64,000 nt of DNA. Origin: Botryotinia globosa. Lineage: Eukaryota; Ascomycota; Leotiomycetes; Helotiales; Sclerotiniaceae. Below the pieces are notes generated by a model. That model was not told the origin of the DNA. It saw nothing but the letters and a program-made list of their open reading frames with translations, and did no database searches. Numbering within the stretch: position 1 is the stretch's first letter; every line of letters begins with the position of its first letter. The position numbers and the translations under genes are program-made. Positions 47,694 to 60,347 of the stretch are shown piece after piece. The stretch is from positions 62,001 through 126,000 of the forward strand of contig RCSZ01000020.1 of the NCBI GenBank assembly GCA_014898425.1, in the 5' to 3' direction.

Positions 47694-48991
47694 ATGTCGG
47701 ATATTCCAGATGATATCAACACGCAATTTCTCGAGCAGTGGAAAAATCCCGGCGACGTCTTCTCCGTCCTCCTTATTGTCGGCGGTGACGTTATCCTCCT
47801 TGCTCTGGCCTGTCTCACCGGTAGGACATTCACGCCTATCGCTTTCTCCTTCGGTTGGGTTGCATATGCCGTTTCGGCCGTTGTAGTCGCTGTTGGCGAT
47901 AACAAGCTACTAGTGCGCTGTCCACCAGAGATTTCGCTGAAGGTGATTAATCTGAAGAATGGATACTGTCGCGAGAACAAGTCGTGGCTGCTGGGGAGAT
48001 TCATCAAAGATTAAAATTTCTGGATGCCTGGGGATGTCAAGGAGCGACTTCTGCGTCTGCGTCTGCGTTCTGATGAGGATAGTAGTCATGCTAAAGCTAT
48101 TCCTTCGGGCTCACCAACGGCTCAGAAGCCCATTGAACCCACTGTGACGTTGGGTCGATCCGATGCCGCGCTGTGTATTGCTGTTTTCAGATGGATTGAT
48201 GGTGCAGTTCCAGGTCTGCCATCTCGTGATTGGGCCTGGTGGAGCGGTCTCCTTGTTTCACTGCTACAATTAGGTATCGCGGTGATTCCGTGGGGCCTTT
48301 ACTCCAACTGGGGAATTTTTCTTGCCACTGCCATCGGAACATTACTAGCATACCTATCCGCCTCCCTACCCCAATGGCGCCAAGAAAAATGGTCCGCGGC
48401 AACCAGAGAGAAGGATGTAGCTGTGACGATAGGCAACGGAAATAAACACGTAATAGTCATTCTGGGTGCCCAGTATGGCTTAGACATGGAAGATTTAGCT
48501 ACGGGAAAAGCCCCTGATTTACTATCCACGCGTATCTACACTTATCTCCTAGCTGTCTTCTGGCTGGTGTTGTTGATCACATGCTGTGGCATCAAAACAG
48601 ACTCATGGTATCTGCTCGCCGTTGGTGGATTGGGTATGGCGCAAAACCTGATAGTCGCAAGCGTACCGCGGACTCCCGCAGCGCTTGGTCTACCCATCGA
48701 GCTCGTTAGCAGTGAAAATGAAGATCAGATTGTTCCGGAGATCTTCGCAGAGCCGAAAGTGATGTGGACGATAATGGAATTTGAGGAAAAGCATCGCGGA
48801 CGAGGCATCGCGGACGAGGCATCGCTCTTGTAAAAGAGTCCTTTCCTGGAAAGTTGCTTGATTGGGAGGAAAAGTGGTGGAATTCTGATAATACGGACGA
48901 AAGACGAGAGCTACTTGAAGGAGCGCGGCGCAAAGCATGGAGGAAAGCACATGAAGCGGCACGAATGGAGAGGGAGAAAGGAGAGAAGTAG
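47694..48991 (+). pseudogene. Conserved fungal membrane protein, disrupted
   Basis: The frame runs MSDIPDDINTQFLEQWKNPG..., a start I recognise from a Pezizomycotina family of unknown function (multi-pass, ending in an acidic/basic helical tail). TAA at 48012-48014 interrupts it between GRFIKD and NFWMPGDV, where relatives continue without a break. The same frame then runs to 48833 through further membrane segments (SGLLVSLLQLGIAVIPWGLY; TYLLAVFWLVLLITCCGI; LLAVGGLGMAQNLIV). At 48791-48818 a 14-bp unit (GCATCGCGGACGAG) is duplicated in tandem, which shifts the frame and causes the stop at 48831. In the shifted frame a family-like tail (FPGKLLDWEEKWW) continues to TAG at 48989. Two independent lesions argue for a pseudogene. 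Confidence 0.7.
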
Positions 48992-50261
48992 CTCCAGAAA
49001 CAGTAGAATAGAAGCAAAGATATATTTGCATGAACTCTGCTTGAAAGGTGGATTCTCGTGACGAAAGCTTCATCTCGAGTGTAAGTTCAATAGATATATC
49101 CCGCTCCTGTCCAGACAAAACAATAACTAGCTCCTTTCTGAGACCAGAAACCCTAGCAACAAAATTAGGAAATGCACTGGATCGACTTCTCGGTATAGAT
49201 GCACCGGATTGCACACGTCCGGAATCTCCATATTTTTTTCACAACCTCAATCCCGTCCGTTGCGGCTCCCGTCAAAGTAGAAAGGCAAGTCTCAGGCACG
49301 GTTTTATGCCATTCCCACAAAAGCAGAGATCCCATACGTGAGGATAAGACTAGAAAACCAACAGCAGAGATCCCATACGTGAGAATAAGACTAGAAAACC
49401 AACAGCAGAAAGCCATCTCACACTTTAATTTTTTTTCCAAAAAAAACTATCCCACTTTTGGCTACCTACATCAGCTCTTTCGGGGAGGTTCAGATGTATT
49501 CATTCAACATTGACGGGATATGCTGGGATGATGGTGCATGATACTATACTATCTTGAGCAATTTGCAAAATGAAACTTAAACTATGAGTTGATATAATCA
49601 GATATTAAATGACTGAAATAAATGAAAGTAGTAATTATGGTATATACACCAGACAAACAGAACACTAGAAGATAATCATTTTTACACTTTACAAACACAC
49701 AAAAGTAGAAACCCAAGAACAAGCAAAGGTCACAATTACATTCTCTCTATTTCTTATCATTTTTATTCAATCTATCTCTTACCTACACACTATCTCCAAG
49801 AATATCCCCTCCCTTCCCCTGCCCTACTTCTCACCCTCGCCTCATTCATATCTAAACTTCAAACACACAGAATAATAAATCAGCAGAATCGCTTGCATCG
49901 CTCAATCTCAACAATCACCCATGAACAAACCCATCAAATCCTCGAAACCGAAACATATTTTTCCCTCTCACTTATCTATTTACCCCATATCATACATAGT
50001 AAGTCAACATCTCTTCACCCACTAACATAATCCTCAGAGTAATACATACAGTAAACACACCAATCCATCAATCTCCCTCGCTAAAGCAAAGCCCCGCCCC
50101 CTCTCTAACCCCACTTCTAATATCCACCATCCCTCACCCCTCACCCCCACCAAACAAACAAAGAAAGACTTTTCATTTCATTTTTTCATCCAATTGCACA
50201 TCTGGATTTGTTAGGATATATACAGTAACTACCTCCATACGTATCAACCAATCAACAATCA
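48992..50261. other. Intergenic DNA with 41-bp tandem duplication
   Basis: Non-coding. A 41-bp unit (beginning GCAGAGATCCCATACG) is present twice in tandem at 49323-49404 with one substitution. The rest is C/A/T-rich without a frame or RNA gene. Confidence 0.5.
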
Positions 50262-50370
50262 GCGTTTGTGGTTTAGTGGTAAAATCCATCGTTGCCATCC
50301 ATCTCCTATCTCATCAGAGGAGTGCGATAACAACTTCGATGGGCCCCGGGTTCGATTCCCGGCGAACGCA
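50262..50370 (+). tRNA. tRNA-Gly(GCC): tRNA-Gly (anticodon GCC) with 38-nt intron
   Basis: The acceptor stem GCGTTTG (50262-50268) pairs with CGAACGC (50363-50369), with discriminator A. Anticodon stem CATCG / CGATG has loop TTGCCAT; the anticodon GCC is at 50294-50296. An intron of 38 nt (50298-50335) interrupts the loop one base 3' of the anticodon, the canonical position. The T-arm GGGTTCGATTCCC supplies the B box. A short T run (ACTTTTG) follows as a weak Pol III terminator. Confidence 0.95.
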
Positions 50371-51036
50371 TTACTTTTGTCATGCTGCTCGTGTAGGATG
50401 CGTGCGAAATAACATATTTTATTTTTATTTTTATATATGGAGTGAGTGGATGGAGGATGTATGTATGAATGGCTGGCTGACGGTGTTTTGATGTACAGTA
50501 TGCATGATCACAGTCAATTTTTTTCTTTTCCACTCATAGCTTCTATCTAATAACTACCTCTTCATTTACACCTATAAATTTTATCAGAATTATATGGGAT
50601 ATACGTACACATGCTGAATTCAACACAATGTCTATCTGTCTCTCAAAAAAATCTATCTACATAGGTACCCCTAAATCCCATTAATCACCCCCTTTTCCCT
50701 TCCCCCCTCCCCCCTCCCCAATAATTTCCAATTCCCAGTTTTTAAGTGTTTTACCAAAATTTGGACCTTCAAAAATACCCATTCTTTTTCCAATTGATAT
50801 GGACCTGGGATTGGTGAATTGCTCAAAGCACACATAATAGTCAACATCCTCTATTGACTCGGTGGAACTGCCGAGTGCATGTAAGAAGATGATAGATCTT
50901 CAAAAACGAAAAGATGATGTTACAAGTGCGTTCAAGAGCGATAGGACAAGTTGAACTATCTTGTGTTCTTTCGGGCGATTCTTCCAAAAATGAGGCTTAT
51001 AGTGAATTATTGATCTACTCAGGTTCAGATAACCTT
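50371..51036. other. Spacer between tRNA and oxidoreductase gene
   Basis: Non-coding, with C-rich tracts near 50690-50720. It includes the 3' flank of the minus-strand gene ending at 51037. Confidence 0.4.
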
Positions 51037-52448
51037 TCAAAGAGTAATAACAAATTTCCCAAGTCCACCCTTCCCGGCAAAAATCTCTTGACAGCCTTTT
51101 CTAACACCGTCAATATCCTCAAACTTGACTTCAGAGCCTACAATTGGTCTTAGCTTTCCTTCTTTGATGAACTCCCCTAGCTTTTCCAAATCCTCCCGAC
51201 TTGGTTCCATCATCAGATAACTATAGTTTCTTCCGTTCCAGCTGGCCCACGTTCTTAAACTCCAATCCAAGACATCCATAATTTTGACCATCCACCAACT
51301 TAACTTCACCTTGACACCTCCTTCAGATACCCCATCAGTATGGCGACTCATACGCTCGATAGTTTCGGTGCCACCGGGTATCATAGAAATAGAGACTATG
51401 ACGCCCCCCTTTTTGACAAGAGAACCAAGAGAAAGCGAGCAGGACGTTGTGTCGAAAAGAAAATCCACGATCTCTTTCCCTATTGTCTTTACGACATCCT
51501 CCTTCGTGTAATCTACTGCTTCGATTCCTTTCCCTAACAATTCTTCTGCTCTACCAATCTTTCCAGTACTTAAAGTGGTAATGACTCTCCCAGCTCCAAA
51601 GAGATTCTTGGCGAGTTGAACAGCGATACTACCCGTTCCGCTCATACCAGCAGGAATAAGTACAGTCTTACCTTTTAGTCCGCCGGCTAACTGACTGTCC
51701 GCTCGGAGTATAGATTGATAGGCTGTCAGTGCTGCGAGTGGCACAGCGGCAGCTTCAGAATGGGAAAGGGAGGATGGCTTTTGAGCTACAGCTGTAGAAG
51801 TCGAGAGACAGTATTGTGCTTAAATAGGAAGTCAATTATATGAACTACATACTGGAATACTTGTCAAAGCTAAGAAGAAGGGGGGTCCAACGACCGGAAA
51901 ACGAAAAAAAAGGGACATCACATACCAATGGTTCCACGGTGACGTTCAGGTACGCGAGAGTAGACTTCGTCGCCGGGCTTGACGTGGGTGACGGAAGAAC
52001 CAGTGGAGACGACAGTACCCGATACGTCGTAGCCCATCAAGTATGGGAACCTGGAAAATGTCAGAGGAAAGTAGAGATAAAGCGGAGAAAGTGAGACTCG
52101 ATGCAAGATCGCCTGGAACTGCAACAGAATTACATTCGTTCTTCTGAAGTTCATGACAATGCAGATTCTAGGAGATCTTGAAGAGTGTGAATCATTCGCA
52201 AGGCTGCATCGATGTTACGGTAGGGAAATTACGTACTTAACATCGAACATCATCTTCGCATACCCGCCAGCCATCTTGACATCAATAGGATTGACACTAG
52301 CCGCTTCCACTTTGATCAAGATATCATTTTCATGCGTGATTTTCGGAGTTGGGATGGTTCCTATGTCGTATGTATCTGGTTTTCCAAACTTAGAGAGAGC
52401 GAGTGCACGCATTGTTGCCGGAACCTTGGTGGCGAATTTGGAGTCCAT
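51037..52448 (-). CDS. Zeta-crystallin-like quinone oxidoreductase (MDR)
   Basis: Exons (minus strand) are 52448-52237, 52050-51926 and 51818-51037, with introns of 186 and 107 nt, giving 372 residues. N-terminal GroES-like domain: MRALALSKFG, LIKVEAASVNPIDVKMAGG, the substrate-lining YLMGYDVSGTVV, and VKPGDEVYSR. The Rossmann domain begins VLIPAGMSGTGSIAVQLAKN. The Cys/His set of zinc alcohol dehydrogenases is absent, so this is a zinc-free MDR reductase that probably reduces quinones or enones with NADPH in the cytosol. The second intron uses an AAG acceptor at 51819; the neighbouring ACAG would delete about nine conserved-looking residues (QYCLSTSTA). About 0.9 kb separates it from the divergent helicase gene. 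Confidence 0.85.
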
Positions 52449-53344
52449 CTTTGTTTAGGAATGGAGAAAGTGTAGAACGTAGAGTAGAGCAGGCCCAGGA
52501 TAGAAAATATGAATTTCCAAAGAGGATATTTACAACAATATATACTGATATTGAAAACAGAGGGAATTCAAAGGGGACTTTTTTTTTCTAGGTGGAGACT
52601 ACCTAGGTATTGAAGGAGAAAAGTCCGCCCGACTCGGAGACTTTTTGATATGAAGAATGACCTCGGGAGCTATGATTGGGCGGGGCATGTGACGAACGAC
52701 GGGAGAAGATCGAGAATTAGAAATCAATATCATAGTAGAATCACGCTGGTGATTCTTATAATATTTTATAGTGTCAAGAATCCAAGGATCAATGAAAAAA
52801 GGAGGGAAGTTGTGTCGTAACGAGACGGAACGGGACAATTGCTCTCCGAATAGGGTCAAAACCCAAGGATTTGAGGAAACTTTCTTCCGTTATCAATATA
52901 TCATGAAAATGTAAAATACTCTGATAAAATATCACAAGATTCCAGTGAGTGTGAAAACGAGTGATGGAGGAAAATGTGTACCAGTAGGTGATAATTTCAA
53001 GTGCACACCTAGATATCAACAGCATATCGATAACATCTCAAAGTCACGTGTGACTTGACGCAACCACAATTTTGAAATTTAATGACCTCAACCTCAAGTC
53101 TCTCTCATCCTCTGAGACTTTTGGTCTCGATAATTAACAACACTTTTTGTTCTATTCGTCGTCGAATTCTCGAATCATTCTTTGACGCTCTCAAACAGAA
53201 AAGGATCGAGATAGAAACCTACCTGGTAGCCACTTCTATTGCCTAAGCAGGAGATACCCATTACACGTGCTAGTTATCCAACCTCTACATCTCGCAAATA
53301 TAACCCTTCTACACGCCCACCTGACAATAACCTCAAGTAAAATC
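52449..53344. promoter_or_regulatory. Shared divergent upstream region
   Basis: Non-coding DNA between the oxidoreductase (-) and the helicase (+). It contains TCACGTGTGAC (53044), an imperfect palindrome with an E-box-like CACGTG, and a pyrimidine-rich tract before the helicase start. No other feature is supportable. Confidence 0.4.
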
Positions 53345-56300
53345 ATGACCCTTACTCTAAAACCAGTAGATGTTCCATCCTTCTGTACAACTCAACTCCA
53401 CCTCTTGGACCAAGAACTTCAATCCGAGCTATCCGAAACTTCGACCCTCATAACTGGAACCTCACCTACTTCCCTTCAGCGGGCTGGTCTTGCTATTACG
53501 AATCTCGTTCTGGTATCTCAAAGAACGGGATTGGGTGGAAAAACCGTTGTTGAGTTGGGTCCCGATCCGGCAACTTCCAGTTCTGGCTCTGGAGCCAAAG
53601 GTAAAGGTGGTAGTGCGGGTTCCGGAGAAGGTGAATTACAAGAACATGGGATACGGGTTGGCGATATTGTGGCAGTTAGTGAACAGCCCAGTGGTAGTGC
53701 AAAGAAGAGGGAAGTCAAAGAGTTAGAAGAGAAGGGAAGTAGAGGTGTGGTGACCAAAGTAGGGAGGAGTGCGGTGTGGGTTGCGCTGGATGAAAATGGG
53801 AAGGGCGAGGAGAATGTTGGGGGTATGAAAAGATGTTGGGTGGTTAAGCTCGCAAATGATGTTACGTACAAGAGGTTTGTTTATTCTATGTTGATTTGAT
53901 CTGTTGGATTGATAGCCGATTGAGTGAGAGGAAAATGGGGTGGATTGCTAATTGATAACCTAGAATGAATGGTACCATGGGAAAATTGGGGAAGATGCAA
54001 GAAGCGGAATATTCGAATTTCGTAAGGGTTTTATTTGGATTGTCATCACCTTCGCCAGTTCCAGAAAACCTGGGGGATACAGGAATTGAGTGGCTGGATC
54101 CAAGTTTAAATGATAGTCAAAAGCATGCCATTAAGTTTGCACTTGCGTCGAGAGAGATGGCTTTGATTCATGGGCCACCTGGAGTGAGTATCCTACTGTT
54201 CTTTTCTGACATTCTACGAGCCATTTCTAAGTATCCATGAAGGCTCTTTCATCAGGGCGAGTACTATCAAATAATTCCACATTAGTTGATGATGGAACTA
54301 CGGTTGCACTTTTCTGAATCACGAAAACACAACTAATTTCAACAGGAATGTTGGCAGAATGTGAAGAAAAATAGATGGAGGAAGCATGTCGCTCGATAAA
54401 CTTGCTAACAATTGATAGACTGGTAAAACCCACACCTTGATTGAGCTTATTCTGCAGATGCTCAAACAGAATCTCAGAGTCTTGGTGTGTGGGCCATCCA
54501 ATATATCCGTTGATAATATTGTTGAGCGACTTGCACCACATAAGGTACCTATTGTACGCCTGGGTCATCCAGCGAGACTTTTGCCATCAGTCGTCAATCA
54601 TTCTCTTGATGTCCTTACACAGACTTCAGAAGCGGCTGCGATTGTGCAAGATGTACGAAAAGAAATGGATACCAAACAAGCTTCAATAAAAAAGACCAAG
54701 AGTGGTAGAGAACGAAAAGCCATATATGGCGATCTCAAGGAACTTCGTAAAGAGTTTCGAGAACGGGAAAGAAAATGCGTCAATACTTTGGTGGGTGGTT
54801 CAAAAGTCGTACTTGCAACCTTGCATGGTGCTGGAGGATTTCAACTGAGGGATGAGAAGTTTGACGTTGTGATCATTGATGAAGCTAGGTAAGAGCGTAA
54901 TATTTCCTTTGGATCCGTGTCACTCAACTCCAAACATCTAATTCGTGTTTCTTTCTTCGCTTTTTCTGAGTGTCTCTTGTCTTTCACAGCGACTCCCCCT
55001 TGGAAGATAATTACTAACTTCTTATGCTATAGTCAAGCTTTGGAAGCTCAATGTTGGGTACCTTTGCTGTCAGCTAGTAAAGTTGTTCTTGCCGGAGATC
55101 ATCTCCAGTTGCCCCCAACAATCAAATCACTAAATTCAAAGACTAAAACGAAATCACAAGACACAGAGTCAGAGGGTATCATTAAGGGGATGACTTTGGA
55201 GACCACTCTGTTTGACCGATTACTAAAATTACATGGCACTGGAATTAAAGTCATGCTTACTACACAATACCGCATGCATGAGAAGATCATGAGATTTCCC
55301 TCGGACGAGTTATATGAATCAAAACTTGTCGCAGCTGAAGCAGTTAAGGCAAGACTTCTAACAGAACTACCGTATGATGTCGAGGAAACAGAGGATACTA
55401 TTGAGCCCCTGATCTTCTTCGATACTCAGGGTGGCGACTTTCCAGAAAAGAGCGAAGAGGAGAGTGTTGATAAGAAAGCCGGCAAGGGAATGTTAGGTGA
55501 AAGTAAAAGTAACGAAATGGAAGCGGTTCTCGTGAGACGGCATGTCCAAAATCTTGTCGATGCTGGGTTGAAGCCAGAGGATATTGCAGTTGTGACGCCA
55601 TACAACGCTCAGGTGAGAATGATGGCAGTTTTTTGTGCTTCATATTCTTTCCTCTGAAGTAATACTAACTCAAAAAGCTCGCATTAATGTCTCGATCGAT
55701 GAAGGAGGCCTTTCCCGGCATCGAACTGGGCAGTGTTGATGGGTTTCAAGGAAGGGAAAAAGAAGCAATCATTGTTTCCCTCGTTCGAAGTAACAGCGAA
55801 CGCGAAGTGGGATTTTTAGGAGAGAGGCGCAGATTGAACGGTACGTCCTCCCTTTTGCATGAATTTCTTCATCTGTTCTCTACTTCTAGAACCATTGAAC
55901 CCTTCTTTGCATGAATTTCGTTAAACACCCGCCCCCGCATCCCAGCATGATCACTGTTCAAGCCGATCTCCCGCAAACAAAATCAACCGGTTCTTGGGCT
56001 ATAGCATGTTTGATAATCGACCTCACACAACGAATGCTAAGCATTTGTACTTCCAAATATCTATGCACAAATAAAAATGAGGAAATCATGATCATGCAAC
56101 TGATATAATCTGCAAAATTTAGTCGCTATGACCCGACCACGACGCTCACTGACAATCATTGGTGATTCGGAAACTGTCTCGAGGTAAGTTCAGACCTCCT
56201 TTTCACCTTCTTATACTCTGTATATACATATTTACTCAATCCAATCTGGTTGAGAGCCTATGCTGACAATGGATGTATGATCGATGCAGAGGTAGTAAAT

Positions 56301-56377
56301 TTCTCAAACGATGGATGGACTTTCTCGAAGAAAATGCCGACTTACGATACCCATCCATAGCGGAGTTGAACTCGTAA
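53345..56377 (+). CDS. hcs1: SF1 DNA helicase, Hcs1/SMUBP2 type
   Basis: Seven exons: 53345-53874, 53964-54183, 54419-54888, 55033-55612, 55678-55840, 56123-56183 and 56290-56377. All are GT-AG and phase-consistent, totalling 703 residues. Superfamily 1B motifs: Walker A GPPGTGKT (247-254), CGPSNISVDN, Walker B VVIIDEA (about 400-406), GDHLQLPPT (428-436), LTTQYRMH (482-489), VVTPYNAQ, SVDGFQGREKE and VAMTRPRRSL. The length is close to yeast Hcs1 (DNA polymerase alpha-associated helicase A). It lacks the R3H and AN1 zinc-finger tail of animal SMUBP2. Translation starts at 53345; an upstream in-frame ATG at 53267 would add 26 residues. The second intron splits the Walker A motif between GPPG and TGKT. 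A nuclear role in replication is inferred from the family. Confidence 0.92.
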
Positions 56378-59300
56378 TGGCAATCAATAAATTAGAATTT
56401 CGGTCAAAAAATCCGAAAACCGTTACACCTTCAATGGCACTCTAGTAACTAGTTCCCGTACCAAAGTTTTAGATGCATGAAAGAAATTATGCAGTTACGC
56501 ATGGAGCTTGGAGGATTGCCTCGGAAGCTTTTCGCTCTTTGCAGTTCTTCTTGGTCTTTGCTGAGTCGCTGACCAGTGACGACCCACAAATTGTCCATAA
56601 ACACCGTCGCTGTCGTGCCACGCGATTTTGATCTTTCCCTTTCAAGAAGAGGGTGTGCATCAGACGAATGACGAACTCTATATCAAGGACCCCCTGTAGT
56701 TTCATGTAGAGTATGGCAGTGGCACGGATCCCAAGGTGTGCTTCGTACAGAGGACATTTTAAGAAATCCACCTTTCAAGTTCCATCTCTCCAAAAAAGAC
56801 TTGATCACCCGTTTTTTTTCCTTCTCTTACCGAAGAGTCAAAGACCCCAAATTTGATTATGGCCGGCGTTAGCTGTCACATCTGTATATTGCATGGAAAG
56901 TATGAAGACGACATGACCTATGGCATCTCGACGGATGCAGAAAATTGTGGGGATGTCTACGGGGTGTGGTCACTGTGGTGAAGTTTTGGTGTCGAATCTT
57001 TGATATGATGTGATATGATTTGATATGATATGCCTACCACATCTAGAGCGCAGACCCAAAGTTTACAGAGGAAGGATTTATTCATGCCGCGTGCAGGAGA
57101 GAAAGCTAATCGCGAATTGGAGATTGGAGATTGGAGATTGGAGATTGAGTTACCGTTTTTGCATTTCTGACTTGCTCAATTGTGGTATAGACTAGATTTC
57201 AATGGATGTTCATGTAGCTAAGTAGCCTCTAGAACTTCTGGCCGCGGATAACTCATGACTATTGATCTAGGAGGTTTTTTATGGGTGACACTGACACTAT
57301 TGTATTGATCTGCTTTGATAGTGTGTACTATGTAGGTAGGTAGATATATTACCTAGATACGAGTAGAGAGAGATTTCATTCATTTTCATGCCGCTGTGGC
57401 CGCGGATCATTCAGGGTTTGCATTGTTGTAGACTCGTAGGTAGGTGGTATTGGAAGTTGTACAAAGCAGGTAAGTGTGTTTGGGTAAATATACCTAGTAT
57501 CGGATATCGTGGGTATGGATCCATCATCACAATCATAATCATAATCACTTCAGTTATAGTGTATTAGTGACCTTGGGTGGTACGGTACTGTTTCGGTATG
57601 CTGTCTATCATAATATGTCAAGGTAGATATGTGCGGCAGCGAGAATGGAGGATGGTTGTTCTGGTATGTGTATGGTATGGTGTGGTATGGTGTGGTATGA
57701 TATGTAGTTATAGTATTTATGTTACTTGGATATTATATTATATTTACTGTATGGAATGATTACGCTTACTCATTTATCTAATATCAAAATATAAAATATA
57801 AAATACAATATCATCTCCAGCCCAGCAGCTGCAGAATTTACCATATAATTAATACTGTTCCGTTACATACCTATCTATCTGTAGTACTCGAGTCCTACTT
57901 GGCGCGTATTACGCCATGGAAGTGTGACCGTGTGAAGGATGTTAGAAGTAGTGTACTGGTAGGTAGGTAGGTAGGTTGTGATTTGTCAAGGGAGGAGAAG
58001 TGAAGGGGCGTAGAATTGCATTTGCATTTGCATTTGCATTTGCATATTGCATGTCTAGGTAGATGGTCGTTTGGTGCTATTCCTAGAGTACGCAAGATGA
58101 AGGATGGAAGGTGGAGGATGGGTGAGCTGCAGTGCAGTGCGGTGCAGTGCATGTTTAACCGTTATCTGAGATGGTCTGGTATTTGATATGTGTGTAGTAT
58201 GTACTCTGTATGTACTGCGTATGGTATCTTGGAAGTTGGGAGAGAGGGGTTGTATGTATGTATGTGTGTGTGTGGGTACGTATAGAGTTTGGAGGGTGGT
58301 GAAGATCTAGGTTTGTGATTTTGGATGGGGGAATAGGAGGAGGTGTTTTATTGAATGTGAGTGAGTGTGAGTGTGAGTGAGTAATGTCGATGTTTTATAT
58401 TGGTAGAGTACTTATAGTAATTCCTTGCTATGGAAATAGAGATTTACAGGATTGACGGGATTGGCATAGACATGATTTACATACCTAGGTACGATAGTGA
58501 TAATACTAAATATACTAATTATCTCGCTTTGGATGAAGGGGTTGGTTGGAGACTTGGAGTGTAGATGTGTAGATGTGTATGAATAATAATAATAATATCT
58601 AGGTGAGTACTCTCAGTTCACATCTACCACATCTACTACATCTACCACATCCATAACATCCATACCTACTCTGTACTAGCCATGATCTACTAGCCATGAT
58701 ACTACCCACCTACTACCGACCCATAAACACTCAACCTCCAACACACCCTGCATGAAGAGACTACCGCGCGAGCTCCACCACGCATCCGCATCCATCATCT
58801 CTCAGCCATCATCCATCATCCATCAATCAAAATTCTTCTCTCCGCTTCCTCGTTCCAACTTCCAAGAGAGAAAGGCTCCAAAAGCAAGCATGGTGGATGG
58901 GCGGCACCACGCACGAATGAGGACTTGTATCCTGTGTTTCTAGATTCCTTTAACTCTTTTCGGACCATGTTGGGAGTTTGTCAACCGAGAGAAAAAGGAA
59001 TTTTCGCATGGTTTGTTTGTGCTAGGTAGGTAGGTCGGTAGGTCGGTAGGTAAAGCTGTGTTGGAGAAGATTATGGTGTTTCGGGGGATGGATGGATGGA
59101 TGGATGGATGATTGATTGATTGTTATTATTATTACTACCTAGCTACATTTCTCCCTTTTGCGGATTTCCACTTTTGACTGTACTTGTCTAACTGTGTTCG
59201 TCTCAAGTACTGCAAATGTTGTATGTGGATATATGAATGGAGGATGAATGTATATATATGTATATATACATATATCCAGGATATATGATATAATTGATAT

Positions 59301-60347
59301 AATTGATATAGTGATAATTGATATAATTGATATAATTGACCAATAACCCCCTCACGTAGTCGGACAGTCCAGCTTCCAGTCTTCGTGGGGTAAAATTCTT
59401 GTGCATTGCAGACAACAACTCAAACCTTCCCAAGTCTCTACCTAGATAGCTTTACGCACACCATCTAGACTATTCTCACTATCCTCACTATCCTCACTAT
59501 CCTTACTATTTCCTACTATTTCTTACTATTTCGTGCAGTCAATTCTCGAGTAGGTTGGTACAAGATCTTGTTCCTTGTTCTTGACCTTCAATTTTACAAG
59601 AGATGCGAAGAAATGCGAAGAAATGCGAAGAAATGCGAAGAAATGAGAGAAAATGGTAAAAAATGCTGGGAGATGCTGGCTCACTTCCTGCGACATACTG
59701 GATGAGATTCGTATCATTCCCAATCTTTTCAATCCACCTCCCTCCAATGCTTCAATGCTTCAATACTTCAATGCTTCATGGCTCCATACAGCCGCCTCAA
59801 CAGGGATGAAATCGATCATTCCATTCAACCTTACCTTTGTGGGTTTGGCTGGAATCTTTTAGTTCTATTCTTGAATCGATCTCCCCGTCCTTTCAATTTT
59901 CCTTCTTGTCATTTATCTTGTTTCATGGTCACTCCTTGTCAGTAGCTTACTTCTGTCGCAGAATATATGATACGTGTGATGCGCCCTGGATCGATAAAGT
60001 TCCCTGGGTAAAGGGACCCATCGACCCATTTCATTGAATAGTGCGGAGTTGCTTAAGAGCGAGAGCGAGAGAGGGCAGAGATAATATTTATATATATGCA
60101 CATGTATATCCTCGACTGCCGTGCATGCAACCCTGAGAAGCGATGATGCTTTTTTAAACATCTCATTCGACTGGGGAATCTGACGACTTTTCAATCTTCT
60201 CGTCGTTCGGAACTTGCGAATATGCCTAGGAGTCGTTGCACATCTATCAAGCAATCCACTGTCACAATAGATTTATCCTTAATCCTCGACCCACTTATGA
60301 ATACAGGCAGACTGGAAGACCCGTTCTAATATCCGCCTCTCAGTAAG
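56378..60347. repeat. Microsatellite-rich intergenic DNA
   Basis: About 4 kb with no gene I can support. Simple repeats include a 7-bp unit GGAGATT x4 (57117-57147), GGTATGGTGT units (57670-57700), GTAG (57958-57976), TTTGCA x4 (58018-58043), GATG (59090-59113), TTGATATAA units (59289-59340) and a 10-bp GCGAAGAAAT x4 (59604-59645). A 94-codon frame at 56487-56771 (minus) has no recognisable domain. Numerous TAGGTAGG and CCTAGGTA motifs recur. Confidence 0.6.

Noticed and set aside
53518..53871. 117-codon minus-strand frame in the helicase first exon
   Set aside because: Antisense shadow; the plus strand carries the conserved helicase with consistent splicing.
58018..59113. CRISPR-like or satellite array among the short repeats
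   Set aside because: Units are 4-10 bp microsatellites without spacers; CRISPR is not expected in a fungal genome.
59203..59433. Open frame with YINYINY repeats
   Set aside because: Produced by the TTGATATAA simple repeat.
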